Source: an uncultured Clostridia bacterium
GTDB lineage: Bacteria; Bacillota; Clostridia; TANB77; CAG-508
Direction of reading: 5' to 3'
Length of the DNA: 64,000 bases
Assembly: GCA_934177725.1 (NCBI GenBank)
Contig: CAKPPO010000005.1
Location: 1 to 64,000, forward strand
A program made the position numbers and the translations under genes. The notes under the pieces were generated by a model, which ran no database searches, was not told where the DNA came from, and saw only the letters and a program-made list of their open reading frames with translations. Positions within the stretch are counted from its first letter, which is position 1. Every line of letters starts with the position of its first letter. Of the stretch, positions 43,279 to 51,327 are shown one piece after another.

Positions 43279-45732
43279 TTATTTTATTTCAATCTCGCCA
43301 TCTTTATTTAATCCTATTTTTACTTCCTTATCCTTTAAAATTTTTCCATCTAATATAGCTTCAGCAATCTTATCCTCTAACAAGTTTTGTATTGTCCTTT
43401 TTAGTGGTCTTGCTCCATAATTTGCATCTATACCTTTTTCAATTATTTTGTCTTTTACAGCATCTTCTATTTTTATTTTAATATTTTGTACTTCCATACG
43501 TTTTATTACTTGTTTTAGCATAATATCTACTATTTGTCTCATTTCTTCTTTTTGTAATTTATGGAATACAATAATTTCATCTATACGATTAATAAATTCT
43601 GGTTTGAATTCCTTTTTTAATTCTGCAAGAACATCTTTTTTAATGTCTTCATATTCTTTTTTATCTTCTTTATTTTCTTCTTTAGAAGTAAATCCTAATG
43701 TTTTCTTATCTGTAATTAATCTTGCTCCTATGTTTGAAGTCATTATTATTACTGTATTTTTGAAGTTAACTGTTCTACCATTACTATCTGTTAATCTACC
43801 ATCATCTAATATTTGTAAAAGCATATTCATTACATCTGGATGTGCCTTTTCTATTTCATCAAATAGTATAACAGAATATGGATTTCTACGTATTTTCTCT
43901 GTTAATTGTCCTCCCTCTTCAAAACCTACATATCCTGGAGGTGAACCTATTAATTTTGAAACACTATGTCCTTCCATATATTCAGACATATCAATTCTTA
44001 TCATTGAATCTTCATTTCCAAATAAACTTTCTGCTAATGCTTTTGAAAGTTCTGTTTTACCTACACCTGTAGGACCTAAGAATAAGAATGAACCTATTGG
44101 TCTGTTTGGATCTTTTAATCCAACTCTACCACGTCTTATTGCTTTTGCAACTGCCTCTACTGCTTCATTTTGACCAACTACTCTTTCATGTAATGACTTT
44201 TCTAAGTTTCTTAATTTTTCGTTTTCATCTTGTGTCAATTTCTTTACTGGAATTCTAGTCCAGCTAGAAATTACTTCTGCAATATCTTCCTCTGTTAAAG
44301 TTATTACTTCTTTACTATTTTTGCTTTCCCATTTTTGTTTTTCTTTTTCTAACTTATCTTTTGCCTCGTGTTCTTTGTCCCTTAAAGTTGCAGCTTTTTC
44401 GAAATCTTGACTTCTAACTGCTTCCTCTTTTTCTTTACTTATTGCACTAATTTCCTCTTCTAATTTTTTCAAACTATCTGGCACTGTATATGCTCTCATT
44501 CTTACTTTTGATGCTGCTTCATCTATAAGATCTATTGCTTTATCTGGCAAAAATCTATCATTAATATATCTTACAGATAAATCAACTGCTGCTTTCATAG
44601 CTTCCTCTGTAATTTTTACATTATGATGTGCTTCATATTTATCTTTTATTCCTTCTAGTATTTTTAAAGTATCTTCTGATGATGGTTCTGTAACTGTTAC
44701 AGGGCTAAATCTTCTTTCTAATGCACTATCTTTTTCAATATATTTTCTATATTCATTTAATGTAGTTGCACCAATTAATTGAATTTCTCCTCTTGCTAAT
44801 AATGGTTTTAATATATTTGCTGCATCTACTGCACCTTCTGCTGAACCTGCACCAACTATAGTATGAATTTCATCTATAAATAAAATAACATCTTTTGCTT
44901 TTTTTACTTCATTTAAGCATTTTTTTATTCTATCTTCGAAGTCTCCTCTATATTTTGCACCAGCTACCATGCTAGTAATATCAAGAGTTACTACTCTTTT
45001 ATCTTTTAAACTTTCTGGCACATCTCCTGCTACTATTTTTTGTGCTAGCCCTTCTACAACTGCTGTTTTACCAACACCTGGTTCACCTATTAAACAAGGA
45101 TTATTTTTCATTCTTCTAGAAAGTATTTGTATAACTCTTTCTATTTCATTTTTTCTACCAATAACAGGATCTAATTTTCCTTCTATTGCTCTTTTAGTTA
45201 AGTCTGTTCCATACTGATTCAAAGTTTGAGTTTGGTTATAACTTGCTCCTACTTTTGAATTTGTAGATTTTTTGTCTTCATTTAATATGCTTTCATCATC
45301 ATTTAATACTTTTATTATTTCATTGTATAATTTTTGTGGATTTACATTTAAGTTTAATAATATACGAACTGCTACACTATCTCCTTCACGCATAATTCCA
45401 ATTAGTAAATGTTCTGTTCCTATAAAATCTGAACCTAATTTTTTTGCCTCTATAAATGCTGTTTCTATAACTCTTTTTGTTCTTGGTGTAAATCCTAAAA
45501 TTTCTTCTTCTCCTATTTCTTCGTTTTTACCAACTAAAGCATCTATTTGTTCTTCTATTTGCTCTGGCGTAATTCCTTGGTTTTCTAGGACTTTGCTTGC
45601 AACTCCAGAACCTTCTTTTAAAAGACCATATAACAAGTGTTCTGTTCCTATATAATTATGGCCAAATTCTAAAGCTATTCTGTTTGCATATTCAATTGCT
45701 TTTTCTGCTCTTTTTGTAAATTTATACATCAT
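43279..45732 (-). CDS. clpC: ATP-dependent Clp protease ATPase subunit ClpC
   Basis: AAA+ unfoldase that feeds ClpP and takes substrates marked by arginine phosphorylation. The protein has 817 residues from ATG 45732. The N-terminal Clp repeats (FTKRAEKAIEYAN, YIGTEHLLYGLL) come first. AAA1 has Walker A GEPGVGKTAV and the UVR-like middle helix pair (SQDFEKAATLRDKE). AAA2 has GPTGVGKTELSKAL. An AAGGTG site precedes the start. Last gene of the ctsR-mcsA-mcsB-clpC operon, under CtsR control. Confidence 0.98.
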   Translation of the reverse strand: MMYKFTKRAEKAIEYANRIALEFGHNYIGTEHLLYGLLKEGSGVASKVLENQGITPEQIEEQIDALVGKNEEIGEEEILGFTPRTKRVIETAFIEAKKLGSDFIGTEHLLIGIMREGDSVAVRILLNLNVNPQKLYNEIIKVLNDDESILNEDKKSTNSKVGASYNQTQTLNQYGTDLTKRAIEGKLDPVIGRKNEIERVIQILSRRMKNNPCLIGEPGVGKTAVVEGLAQKIVAGDVPESLKDKRVVTLDITSMVAGAKYRGDFEDRIKKCLNEVKKAKDVILFIDEIHTIVGAGSAEGAVDAANILKPLLARGEIQLIGATTLNEYRKYIEKDSALERRFSPVTVTEPSSEDTLKILEGIKDKYEAHHNVKITEEAMKAAVDLSVRYINDRFLPDKAIDLIDEAASKVRMRAYTVPDSLKKLEEEISAISKEKEEAVRSQDFEKAATLRDKEHEAKDKLEKEKQKWESKNSKEVITLTEEDIAEVISSWTRIPVKKLTQDENEKLRNLEKSLHERVVGQNEAVEAVAKAIRRGRVGLKDPNRPIGSFLFLGPTGVGKTELSKALAESLFGNEDSMIRIDMSEYMEGHSVSKLIGSPPGYVGFEEGGQLTEKIRRNPYSVILFDEIEKAHPDVMNMLLQILDDGRLTDSNGRTVNFKNTVIIMTSNIGARLITDKKTLGFTSKEENKEDKKEYEDIKKDVLAELKKEFKPEFINRIDEIIVFHKLQKEEMRQIVDIMLKQVIKRMEVQNIKIKIEDAVKDKIIEKGIDANYGARPLKRTIQNLLEDKIAEAILDGKILKDKEVKIGLNKDGEIEIK

Positions 45733-45776
45733 TGTAATCACCTTCCTTAATTTGAAATTTTATAAAATATAATCTT

Positions 45777-46790
45777 CTATTTTTCATTAACTAATTGTTT
45801 TATAACTTCTGCTCTTTTTATATCTCTTTGATTTGCGTCTAACACTTTTCCTAAATATTTTTGTAAATTTGCAGGTTTTGTATATAACATCATCTTTTTT
45901 ACTTTCGTATCATTTAATTCTGTTATAACACCTAAATCTGTACCTAATTTCACACTTGATATCAAATTACTACATTCATCTGAATCTAATTTTCTTGCAT
46001 TTGTTAAAATACCATATGAACGATATACTTTATCTTCTAAATCCATTCCATTTTTAGCCAAATATTTTCTTGCTAAACGTTCTTGTTCCATTACTTTTCT
46101 TGTTATATTTTCTAGGTTTGTAACTATTTCTTCCTCACTTATACCTAAAGTTTGAATATTAGAAATTTGGTAAATGTCGCCCTTACTTTGTGAATCTTCA
46201 CCATATAAACCACGGATTGTCATTCCAAAATTATTTACTATATGAAGTACCTTACTTAGGTTTCCTGTTATTTTTAGTGCTGGTAAATGTACCATAACAG
46301 ATGCTCTTAAACCTGTACCTACATTTGTTGGACAGGCTGTTAAAAATCCATACTCTTTTTTATAGCTAAATCCCAACAATTCATTTAATTTTTCATCTAG
46401 TTCAATTGCTAGATTCAATGTATCTTTAAGTTCTAATCCACTAGAAAATACTTGAATTCTCATGTGATCTTCTTCATTTAGCATAATGCAAATATTTTCT
46501 TCATCATTTATTAAAATTGCTTCTTCCTCTTTTGCAAGTGCCATTTCTGGACTTATAATATGTTTTTCTACTAAAGCCATTTTTGTAATATCATCCATGT
46601 CTTTTAAATACATAAATTTAAGTCCATAGCCTATGCTAGGAGTTACAAATTTAATTTTTTCTAACATTTTTTCTCTATCTTGTTTTGTCATTCTTATTTT
46701 AAAAGGAAACTCTTTTATATTTCTTGCAAATCTAATGCGAGAACTAAGAATAACATCTGAATCTTTTCCATTTTCTAAATACCAATTCAT
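45777..46790 (-). CDS. mcsB: Protein arginine kinase
   Basis: Phosphorylates arginine residues on CtsR and on damaged proteins to mark them for ClpCP. Of its 337 residues, the N-terminal SSRIRFARNIKEFPF and TACPTNVGTGLRASVMVHLP carry the guanidino-kinase signature with catalytic Cys in CPTNVGTG. The C-terminal phospho-arginine-binding part is present (RGLYGEDSQSKGDIYQISN). It lies between mcsA and clpC in the standard order. Confidence 0.98.
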   Translation of the reverse strand: MNWYLENGKDSDVILSSRIRFARNIKEFPFKIRMTKQDREKMLEKIKFVTPSIGYGLKFMYLKDMDDITKMALVEKHIISPEMALAKEEEAILINDEENICIMLNEEDHMRIQVFSSGLELKDTLNLAIELDEKLNELLGFSYKKEYGFLTACPTNVGTGLRASVMVHLPALKITGNLSKVLHIVNNFGMTIRGLYGEDSQSKGDIYQISNIQTLGISEEEIVTNLENITRKVMEQERLARKYLAKNGMDLEDKVYRSYGILTNARKLDSDECSNLISSVKLGTDLGVITELNDTKVKKMMLYTKPANLQKYLGKVLDANQRDIKRAEVIKQLVNEK

Positions 46791-46860
46791 ATTTTCACCT
46801 ACTTATTTATTATATTTTTTGTTTTATTGTTATCTCAAAATAACATAAGCATTTTATATT

Positions 46861-47424
46861 TTATTCATTATTTAATTTTTTTATTTCATCTCTTGTTTTT
46901 GCTGCATCTTCATATCTTTCTTCTTTTATCTCTTGTTTTAATCTATTCTGTAATTCTTTAACTTTTTCATCTTTTTCATTTGTTTTATCTTCTTTAATTA
47001 CTTGTTCTTCTGCTTTTATACTATCGTTTTGTGTTTCATTAGTATTAAGCATTTTTGCTTTTCTTCCTACATGTCTATTTACTCCATGTATATTTTTTAA
47101 TAAGTTATCAATTTTATCTTCAAAAGTAGTGTAACATTCGTCACAACCAAACTTTCCATTTTTAATAAAATCTTCATAACTCATTTTACATTTATCGCAA
47201 ATAAGTTTTTCGTTTCTTGCTATACTTGGCATAAATAAACTTTCATCATCATCAAATATATCTTCCAAGAAATTTGAAAAATTAATTGGCATATCAAAAG
47301 ATATATTATTTATACCTAATTCATTTGCACATTTTTCGCATAAATTCATTTGTTTTTTTACGCCATTTGTAATTTGTGTATATTTAATATTTGCTTCATT
47401 GTTTCCACAATTTTCACATAACAT
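46861..47424 (-). CDS. mcsA: McsB activator protein McsA
   Basis: Zinc protein of 187 residues that activates the McsB kinase. The N-terminal CENC/CEKC and central CDKC/CDEC pairs make two zinc-binding clusters. The C-terminal UVR motif (LKQEIKEERYEDAAKTRDEI) binds partner helices. ATG 47424 is used: it is nine bases after AAGGAG, while the in-frame TTG upstream overlaps the spacer. Second gene of the ctsR operon. Confidence 0.96.
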   Translation of the reverse strand: MLCENCGNNEANIKYTQITNGVKKQMNLCEKCANELGINNISFDMPINFSNFLEDIFDDDESLFMPSIARNEKLICDKCKMSYEDFIKNGKFGCDECYTTFEDKIDNLLKNIHGVNRHVGRKAKMLNTNETQNDSIKAEEQVIKEDKTNEKDEKVKELQNRLKQEIKEERYEDAAKTRDEIKKLNNE

Positions 47425-47547
47425 GTTAATCAACTCCTTTATAATTTTTTATTTTTTTGTTTCATACTCTGTCCTAAATTGGTAACATATCAAAGTTTTT
47501 AACTGTTTCTTTCTGCACAAAAGTTACAATTTAACTTTTTCTAATTG

Positions 47548-47994
47548 CTACTCAATTAAATTTACTAACATATTTTTAAATATTCTCGCTCTTAATTCAT
47601 CTCTAGTCGGTTGTTCTATTTTTAGTACATTATCACTTGTTGCTACTTTTAAAAGTTTTGCTTCAATAGTATTTACCATGTTGTATGATAAAAAGTTACT
47701 AATAAATATATCTACTTCTTGAGCTGTTAAAGAGTCTTCAATACTATTAATAATATGCATAAAATAATTGCTTTTAGTAATATTTACTTTCTTTATTTTT
47801 ATAGAGCCTCCACCTCCACGTTTACTTTCTACATAATAACCTTGTGAAGGTTTAAATCTTGTTGCTATTACATAATTTATTTGAGATGGCACGCAATTAA
47901 ATCTTTGTGCTAAATCATTTCTTTGTATTTCTACTAAATCATCTTCTTCAAATAAATCTTTTATAAAACCTTCTATCATATCTGACATTCTCAT
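47548..47994 (-). CDS. ctsR: Transcriptional repressor CtsR
   Basis: Class III heat-shock repressor of 148 residues. The winged helix contains the DNA-contacting RGGGGSIKI wing and FNCVPSQINYVIATRF. It represses its own operon and is removed upon heat or protein stress. The matching operator lies at 48022-48045, overlapping the transcription start. AGAGGTGG precedes ATG. Confidence 0.97.
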   Translation of the reverse strand: MRMSDMIEGFIKDLFEEDDLVEIQRNDLAQRFNCVPSQINYVIATRFKPSQGYYVESKRGGGGSIKIKKVNITKSNYFMHIINSIEDSLTAQEVDIFISNFLSYNMVNTIEAKLLKVATSDNVLKIEQPTRDELRARIFKNMLVNLIE

Positions 47995-48021
47995 TTTCTT
48001 ACCACCTCTTATTTTTATCGT

Positions 48022-48045
48022 TTTTGACTTTGACTTTCTTTGACC
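48022..48045 (-). promoter_or_regulatory. CtsR operator
   Basis: On the minus strand GGTCAAAGAAAGTCAAA is an exact match to the CtsR heptad repeat (RGTCAAA-N3-RGTCAAA). A third, overlapping GTCAAAA heptad (48022-48028) follows. Confidence 0.9.
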
Positions 48046-48054
48046 TATAATATT

Positions 48055-48082
48055 ATTATAGCATCAAATTTTATAAAGTCAA
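48055..48082 (-). promoter_or_regulatory. Promoter of the ctsR operon
   Basis: On the minus strand TTGACT (48077-48082), 16 bases, then TGC-TATAAT (48055-48060). The CtsR operator begins ten bases downstream. Confidence 0.75.
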
Positions 48083-48159
48083 CACTTTTTATTTACTTTT
48101 TTTATTTTTTATATTATAATTATTTTGCTTTACTATAATATTGTAAAGGAGGTATTAGT

Positions 48160-48267
48160 ATGGGAACAAGACACAACATTGTTCATGTTTCTCTTAAGAA
48201 ACACAGCTGGTTCTCTATAGGCGGTTTCCATCCTGAAATTGATAAGGGTTTTCATCCTAATATTTGA
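48160..48267 (+). CDS. 35-residue peptide with a GFHP repeat
   Basis: ATG 48160 follows AAAGGAGG at seven bases. The peptide starts MGTRHNIVHVSLKKHSWFSI and ends in two copies of a GFHP-containing unit (GGFHPEIDKGFHPNI). A terminator follows at 48308. It has its own promoter-like TTGCTT...TATAAT upstream region. There is no homologue I can name; it could be a short regulatory peptide or a peptide-product precursor, but no maturation genes are nearby. Confidence 0.55.
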   Translation: MGTRHNIVHVSLKKHSWFSIGGFHPEIDKGFHPNI

Positions 48268-48307
48268 AGGCCTGACAAAGAATGTGGAAACTAAAAACTA
48301 AAACCGG

Positions 48308-48343
48308 ACAGGAGCCTTGTTATTTAAGGCTCCTTCTTTTTTG
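48308..48343 (+). terminator. Terminator after the GFHP peptide gene
   Basis: AGGAGCC-ttgttatttaa-GGCTCCT followed by TCTTTTTTG. The stop codon of the converging 52-residue gene falls within the loop. Confidence 0.8.
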
Positions 48344-48482
48344 TCATTTTGTCCATCTGATTTGCCTTATCTTTTTGTTTTTCTAATGTAAGCCATGCAA
48401 AATATGATGAGACAAACTCCCCATATTTTGTTGTGTCTTCATTATCAATTAAATTTTCTTCATCTTCTGATTTCAAGTTCAT
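48324..48482 (-). CDS. Small acidic/basic protein of 52 residues
   Basis: ATG 48482 follows GAAAGGAA at 12 bases, a weakly spaced site. The product begins MNLKSEDEENLIDNEDTTKY, contains GEFVSSYFAWLTLEKQ, and ends in a Lys-rich tail. No known domain. The stop codon is in the loop of the opposite-strand terminator. The gene is plausible but unproven. Confidence 0.4.
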   Translation of the reverse strand: MNLKSEDEENLIDNEDTTKYGEFVSSYFAWLTLEKQKDKANQMDKMTKKKEP

Positions 48483-48655
48483 AAAATTTTTTATTCCTTT
48501 CTATTATCTTTTTGTAGCCAATTTATTTTATCCAATTTTAATGTTGTTTTATTCCTCCATATTTAATAATTATAGTGTGTATTTTTTTTATTTTTCTATT
48601 CTTAATTTTTAGTATATTATCTTTGTTTTTGCAAAAAATAAAAATCTCACATATA

Positions 48656-48850
48656 TTATGTGAGACTTTTATTTCTTCGTAACTCATTTAATTTTTCTTT
48701 AATTTTTTTTGAAGCTTCTTTGGTAGGAATATTTATATACATTCCATAGATTTCATGGAAACCCACCTTTGCATTCAAATTTTGTGCAAATTTTATTAAT
48801 TCATCTTTTTGCATAGCATTTAAGCTGTTTCCCACAGAAATTACTTCCAT
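48656..48850 (-). CDS. Unknown 64-residue protein
   Basis: ATG 48850 follows TATGGAGGAAAA, a strong site. The product begins MEVISVGNSLNAMQKDELIK and has a central strand (IYGMYINIPT) and a C-terminal basic helix (KKIKEKLNELRRNKS). It seems to be a small alpha/beta fold with no membrane segment. I do not recognise the family. It lies upstream of the SASP genes on the other strand. Confidence 0.6.
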   Translation of the reverse strand: MEVISVGNSLNAMQKDELIKFAQNLNAKVGFHEIYGMYINIPTKEASKKIKEKLNELRRNKSLT

Positions 48851-48934
48851 AGTTTTTCCTCCATATAAAAAGCCAATTTATGGTTACATAATTATTATAA
48901 CACATTTTTTATCTTTTTTCTACATTTTTTACCA

Positions 48935-48963
48935 GTTTATTTTAATTTTTTTTGAACATTCTA
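48935..48963 (+). promoter_or_regulatory. Sigma-G-like promoter of the first SASP gene
   Basis: CCAGTTTAT (-35 region) and CATTCTA (48957-48963), 16 bases apart. The -10 matches the forespore sigma-G form CATnnTA and recurs at 49396. Confidence 0.65.
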
Positions 48964-49027
48964 TATATTGAAAAACATTAAACTGTTTTTTAAGAAAATT
49001 AAATTCTTATTTTAGGAGGTGAAAAAA

Positions 49028-49228
49028 ATGACAAACTCAAATTATAAAGTAGTTCCAGGAGCTAGCGAAGCTTTAAACAAATTCAAATATGAAGTAGCTT
49101 CAGAAGTTGGTGTAAACTTAAAACAAGGATACAATGGAGATATATCTGCAAGAGACGCTGGTAGAATCGGTGGAAACATGGTTAAAAAATTAATAGAAAC
49201 AGCTGAAAGACAAATGGCTAACAAATAG
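49028..49228 (+). CDS. Alpha/beta-type small acid-soluble spore protein
   Basis: DNA-binding protein of 66 residues that saturates spore chromosomes and protects them from UV and heat. The GPR protease site region is KYEVASEVGV (cleavage after the conserved Glu), and GYNGDISARDAGRIGGNMVKKLI is the DNA-binding helix signature. ATG 49028 follows GGAGGTG. Its own sigma-G promoter lies upstream and a terminator downstream. It is a tandem paralogue of the gene at 49453. Confidence 0.97.
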   Translation: MTNSNYKVVPGASEALNKFKYEVASEVGVNLKQGYNGDISARDAGRIGGNMVKKLIETAERQMANK

Positions 49229-49284
49229 TTAATTTTATCAAATTTAAGTACAGGAGTTTATTTTTTGCCTTTATACATAAAGTT

Positions 49285-49313
49285 AAAGACAGGAAGTAAA
49301 TTCCTGTCTTTTT
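49285..49313 (+). terminator. Terminator after the first SASP gene
   Basis: AAGACAGGAA-gtaaa-TTCCTGTCTT followed by TTTA. Confidence 0.85.
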
Positions 49314-49373
49314 ATATAGTAGGTTATCAATATTCTATGATATAATTCAAATTTAAATTTGATAATTTTACCA

Positions 49374-49402
49374 GTTTATTTTGTCTAATTTTGAGCATTC
49401 TA
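49374..49402 (+). promoter_or_regulatory. Sigma-G-like promoter of the second SASP gene
   Basis: GTTTAT (49374-49379) and CATTCTA (49396-49402), again 16 bases apart, matching the first SASP promoter. Confidence 0.65.
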
Positions 49403-49452
49403 ATAATGAAAATAAAATTTTCAAATTTTAAATTTTCAGGAGGTGAAAAAAA

Positions 49453-49647
49453 ATGACAAATTCAAATTCAAAAGTAGTTCCAGAAGCTAAAGAAGCTTTA
49501 AACAAATTCAAACATGAAGTTGCTTCAGAAGTTGGTGTAACTTTAAAAGACGGATATAACGGAAATATATCTGCAAGAGACGCTGGTAGAATCGGTGGAA
49601 ACATGGTTAAAAAATTAATCGAACAAGCTGAAAATCAAATGAAATAG
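49453..49647 (+). CDS. Alpha/beta-type small acid-soluble spore protein (paralogue)
   Basis: At 64 residues it is over 75 percent identical to the SASP at 49028. FKHEVASEVGV marks the germination-protease site and ISARDAGRIGGNMVKKLI the DNA-binding region. AGGAGGTG precedes ATG. Separate sigma-G-type promoters and terminators make the two genes independent units arising by tandem duplication. Confidence 0.97.
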   Translation: MTNSNSKVVPEAKEALNKFKHEVASEVGVTLKDGYNGNISARDAGRIGGNMVKKLIEQAENQMK

Positions 49648-49658
49648 GTTATAAAAAT

Positions 49659-49700
49659 AAAAATTGGAATAAGGTTTAATCCCTATTCCAATTTTATTTT
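49659..49700. terminator. Bidirectional terminator between the second SASP gene and hpf
   Basis: AAAATTGGAATA-aggtttaatccc-TATTCCAATTTT followed by ATTTTT. Confidence 0.8.
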
Positions 49701-49733
49701 TATACAATGTTTATAATCTTATTTTTTAGTTTT

Positions 49734-50270
49734 CTAAGCTTCTGGTTCTACTAAACCAAAGTTTTTGCTATCTTTTAAACGATAAATTACATTTACTTTT
49801 CCAGTTTCTATATTTATAAATACTAAGAAATTATTTTTTGGTTTTCCTTGTAATTCTAATTTAGCATCTTCTGGTGCCATTGGTTTTATATTGTAGTAAA
49901 TAGTTTTTATGATTTCATCTTCTATTTCATGAGCTTCCTCGCTACTTGTAATTGCTTCTTTCATTCTTATAGACTCTGTCATATTTTGTTTATCTTTTTT
50001 AGTTTTCATTTTACGAATTTGTCCTTCTAAAATATCTATGTCTTTATCTATAGAAGCATATAAATCGCGATGTGCTGTAACAGCTCTAAATGTTTCTCCT
50101 TCTACTTTAACATGTAATTCGGCAACTTGTTCATTACCTTCTGTTCTAATTGTAGCAAGTACTTCAAATTCTTCTCCAAAATACTTAACTAATCTTTCCA
50201 TTTTTTTCTCGATATAATCTTTAATAGATTCTGTCGCTTTTAAATCTTTTCCTGTAATTTTTATGTTCAT
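49734..50270 (-). CDS. hpf: Long-form ribosome hibernation promoting factor
   Basis: Dimerises 70S ribosomes into 100S particles when growth slows. The start is ATG 50270 (MNIKITGKDL) behind AAAGGAG, giving 178 residues. The N-terminal domain (1-100) has YIEKKMERLVKYF and DLYASIDKDIDILEGQIRK. The C-terminal dimerisation domain (about 125-178) has IIKTIYYNIKPMAPEDAKLE and INIETGKVNVIYRLKDSKNFGL. The two-domain length marks the long form typical of Firmicutes. Confidence 0.97.
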   Translation of the reverse strand: MNIKITGKDLKATESIKDYIEKKMERLVKYFGEEFEVLATIRTEGNEQVAELHVKVEGETFRAVTAHRDLYASIDKDIDILEGQIRKMKTKKDKQNMTESIRMKEAITSSEEAHEIEDEIIKTIYYNIKPMAPEDAKLELQGKPKNNFLVFINIETGKVNVIYRLKDSKNFGLVEPEA

Positions 50271-50492
50271 AAAAATCGCTCCTTTCATACTTGTTCTTTT
50301 GTTACTTTGTGTATATGTTTATTATACCTTGTTTATTGTATTTTTTCAAATATTTTTACAATTTTTTCATAAATTTCTTAATTTTATAAAATTTTTATAA
50401 ACTTTTATCATATAAGACTTGCAAAAAGTACATTTTTATGATAAAATTTTATCTGCTATATATGAAAAGTAACTTAAAGGGAGGTGCAAAAT

Positions 50493-50759
50493 ATGCCAAA
50501 TATTAAATCAGCTATTAAAAGAACTAGAGTTATCGAAAAGAAAACAATGCAAAATAATATGATTAAATCAGCTTACAAAACATCTGTTAAAAAATTCGAA
50601 CAAGCTGTAGCAGAAGGTAAAGTAGAAGAAGCTACTAAATTATTCTCAGAAGCTACTAAAAAAGTAGATCAAGCTTGCACAAAAGGTGTAATAGTAAAAA
50701 ATACAGCTGCTAGAAAAAAATCAGGTATGGCTAAAAAACTAAACGCTATAAAAGCATAG
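50493..50759 (+). CDS. rpsT: 30S ribosomal protein S20
   Basis: Three-helix ribosomal protein of 88 residues. MPNIKSAIKRTRVIEKK and the Lys-rich end TAARKKSGMAKKLNAI are diagnostic. ATG 50493 follows GGGAGGTG; the GTG at 50484 is part of that site. It is transcribed alone and a long, weak terminator-like GAGCAT...ATGCTC-TTTTTTT follows at 50809-50848. Confidence 0.97.
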   Translation: MPNIKSAIKRTRVIEKKTMQNNMIKSAYKTSVKKFEQAVAEGKVEEATKLFSEATKKVDQACTKGVIVKNTAARKKSGMAKKLNAIKA

Positions 50760-50999
50760 TTAAAAATAAAAAATTGTGCACAGTTTTTTATTATGTTTTA
50801 AGATTTTCGAGCATAAGAGTATGGATTATAAATTCATGCTCTTTTTTTGTATGCTATATTAAGTACAATAAACAGCTAATTTGCTAAATCATTTTCGAAA
50901 CTTAAGTAGTTAAAAATCCTTGGCATAAATTACCTTTGATTTTCATGTATATTTTATGATAAACTTAATATAGATAAATAAGAAAGTTGAGGTTATTGT

Positions 51000-51260
51000 A
51001 TGAATATAATTAATACTTTAGTTAATAAAATTAAAAATTTGGACTGTAAAACAAAGAAGATTATGCGCATAGGATTAATAGTTTCATTTGTTTTATGCTT
51101 GATTTCAACTTTTTCTCTTTTTACATATGAAACTTTTTACAGTATTCCTACTTTGTTTTATATTGGCATTTCATTGTTTAGAACTAGTTTAATGTTTGCT
51201 TGCAGTTTCTTTATTTGTGGAATTGGTTTTGACACAATTAAGAATGAAATCGGTTTATAA
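51000..51260 (+). CDS. Small membrane protein of 86 residues
   Basis: The frame from ATG 51000 has a basic N-terminus (VNKIKNLDCKTKKIMRIGL) and two hydrophobic helices (about 25-45 and 52-78), with Cys in each. The ribosome binding site is weak (TTGAGG). No known family. A strong terminator follows at 51270. It could be a membrane regulatory peptide; nothing in the neighbours suggests a specific role. Confidence 0.55.
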   Translation: MNIINTLVNKIKNLDCKTKKIMRIGLIVSFVLCLISTFSLFTYETFYSIPTLFYIGISLFRTSLMFACSFFICGIGFDTIKNEIGL

Positions 51261-51269
51261 ACAATATAT

Positions 51270-51317
51270 AAAAAGCACCTAATTTTGCATAAAGCTAAAA
51301 TTAGGTGCTTTTTATTA
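51270..51317. terminator. Bidirectional terminator between the 86-residue gene and gatB
   Basis: AAAAAGCACCTAATTTT...AAAATTAGGTGCTTTTT, a 17-pair stem with A and T tracts on both sides. Confidence 0.9.
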
Positions 51318-51327
51318 TAATTTTCTA

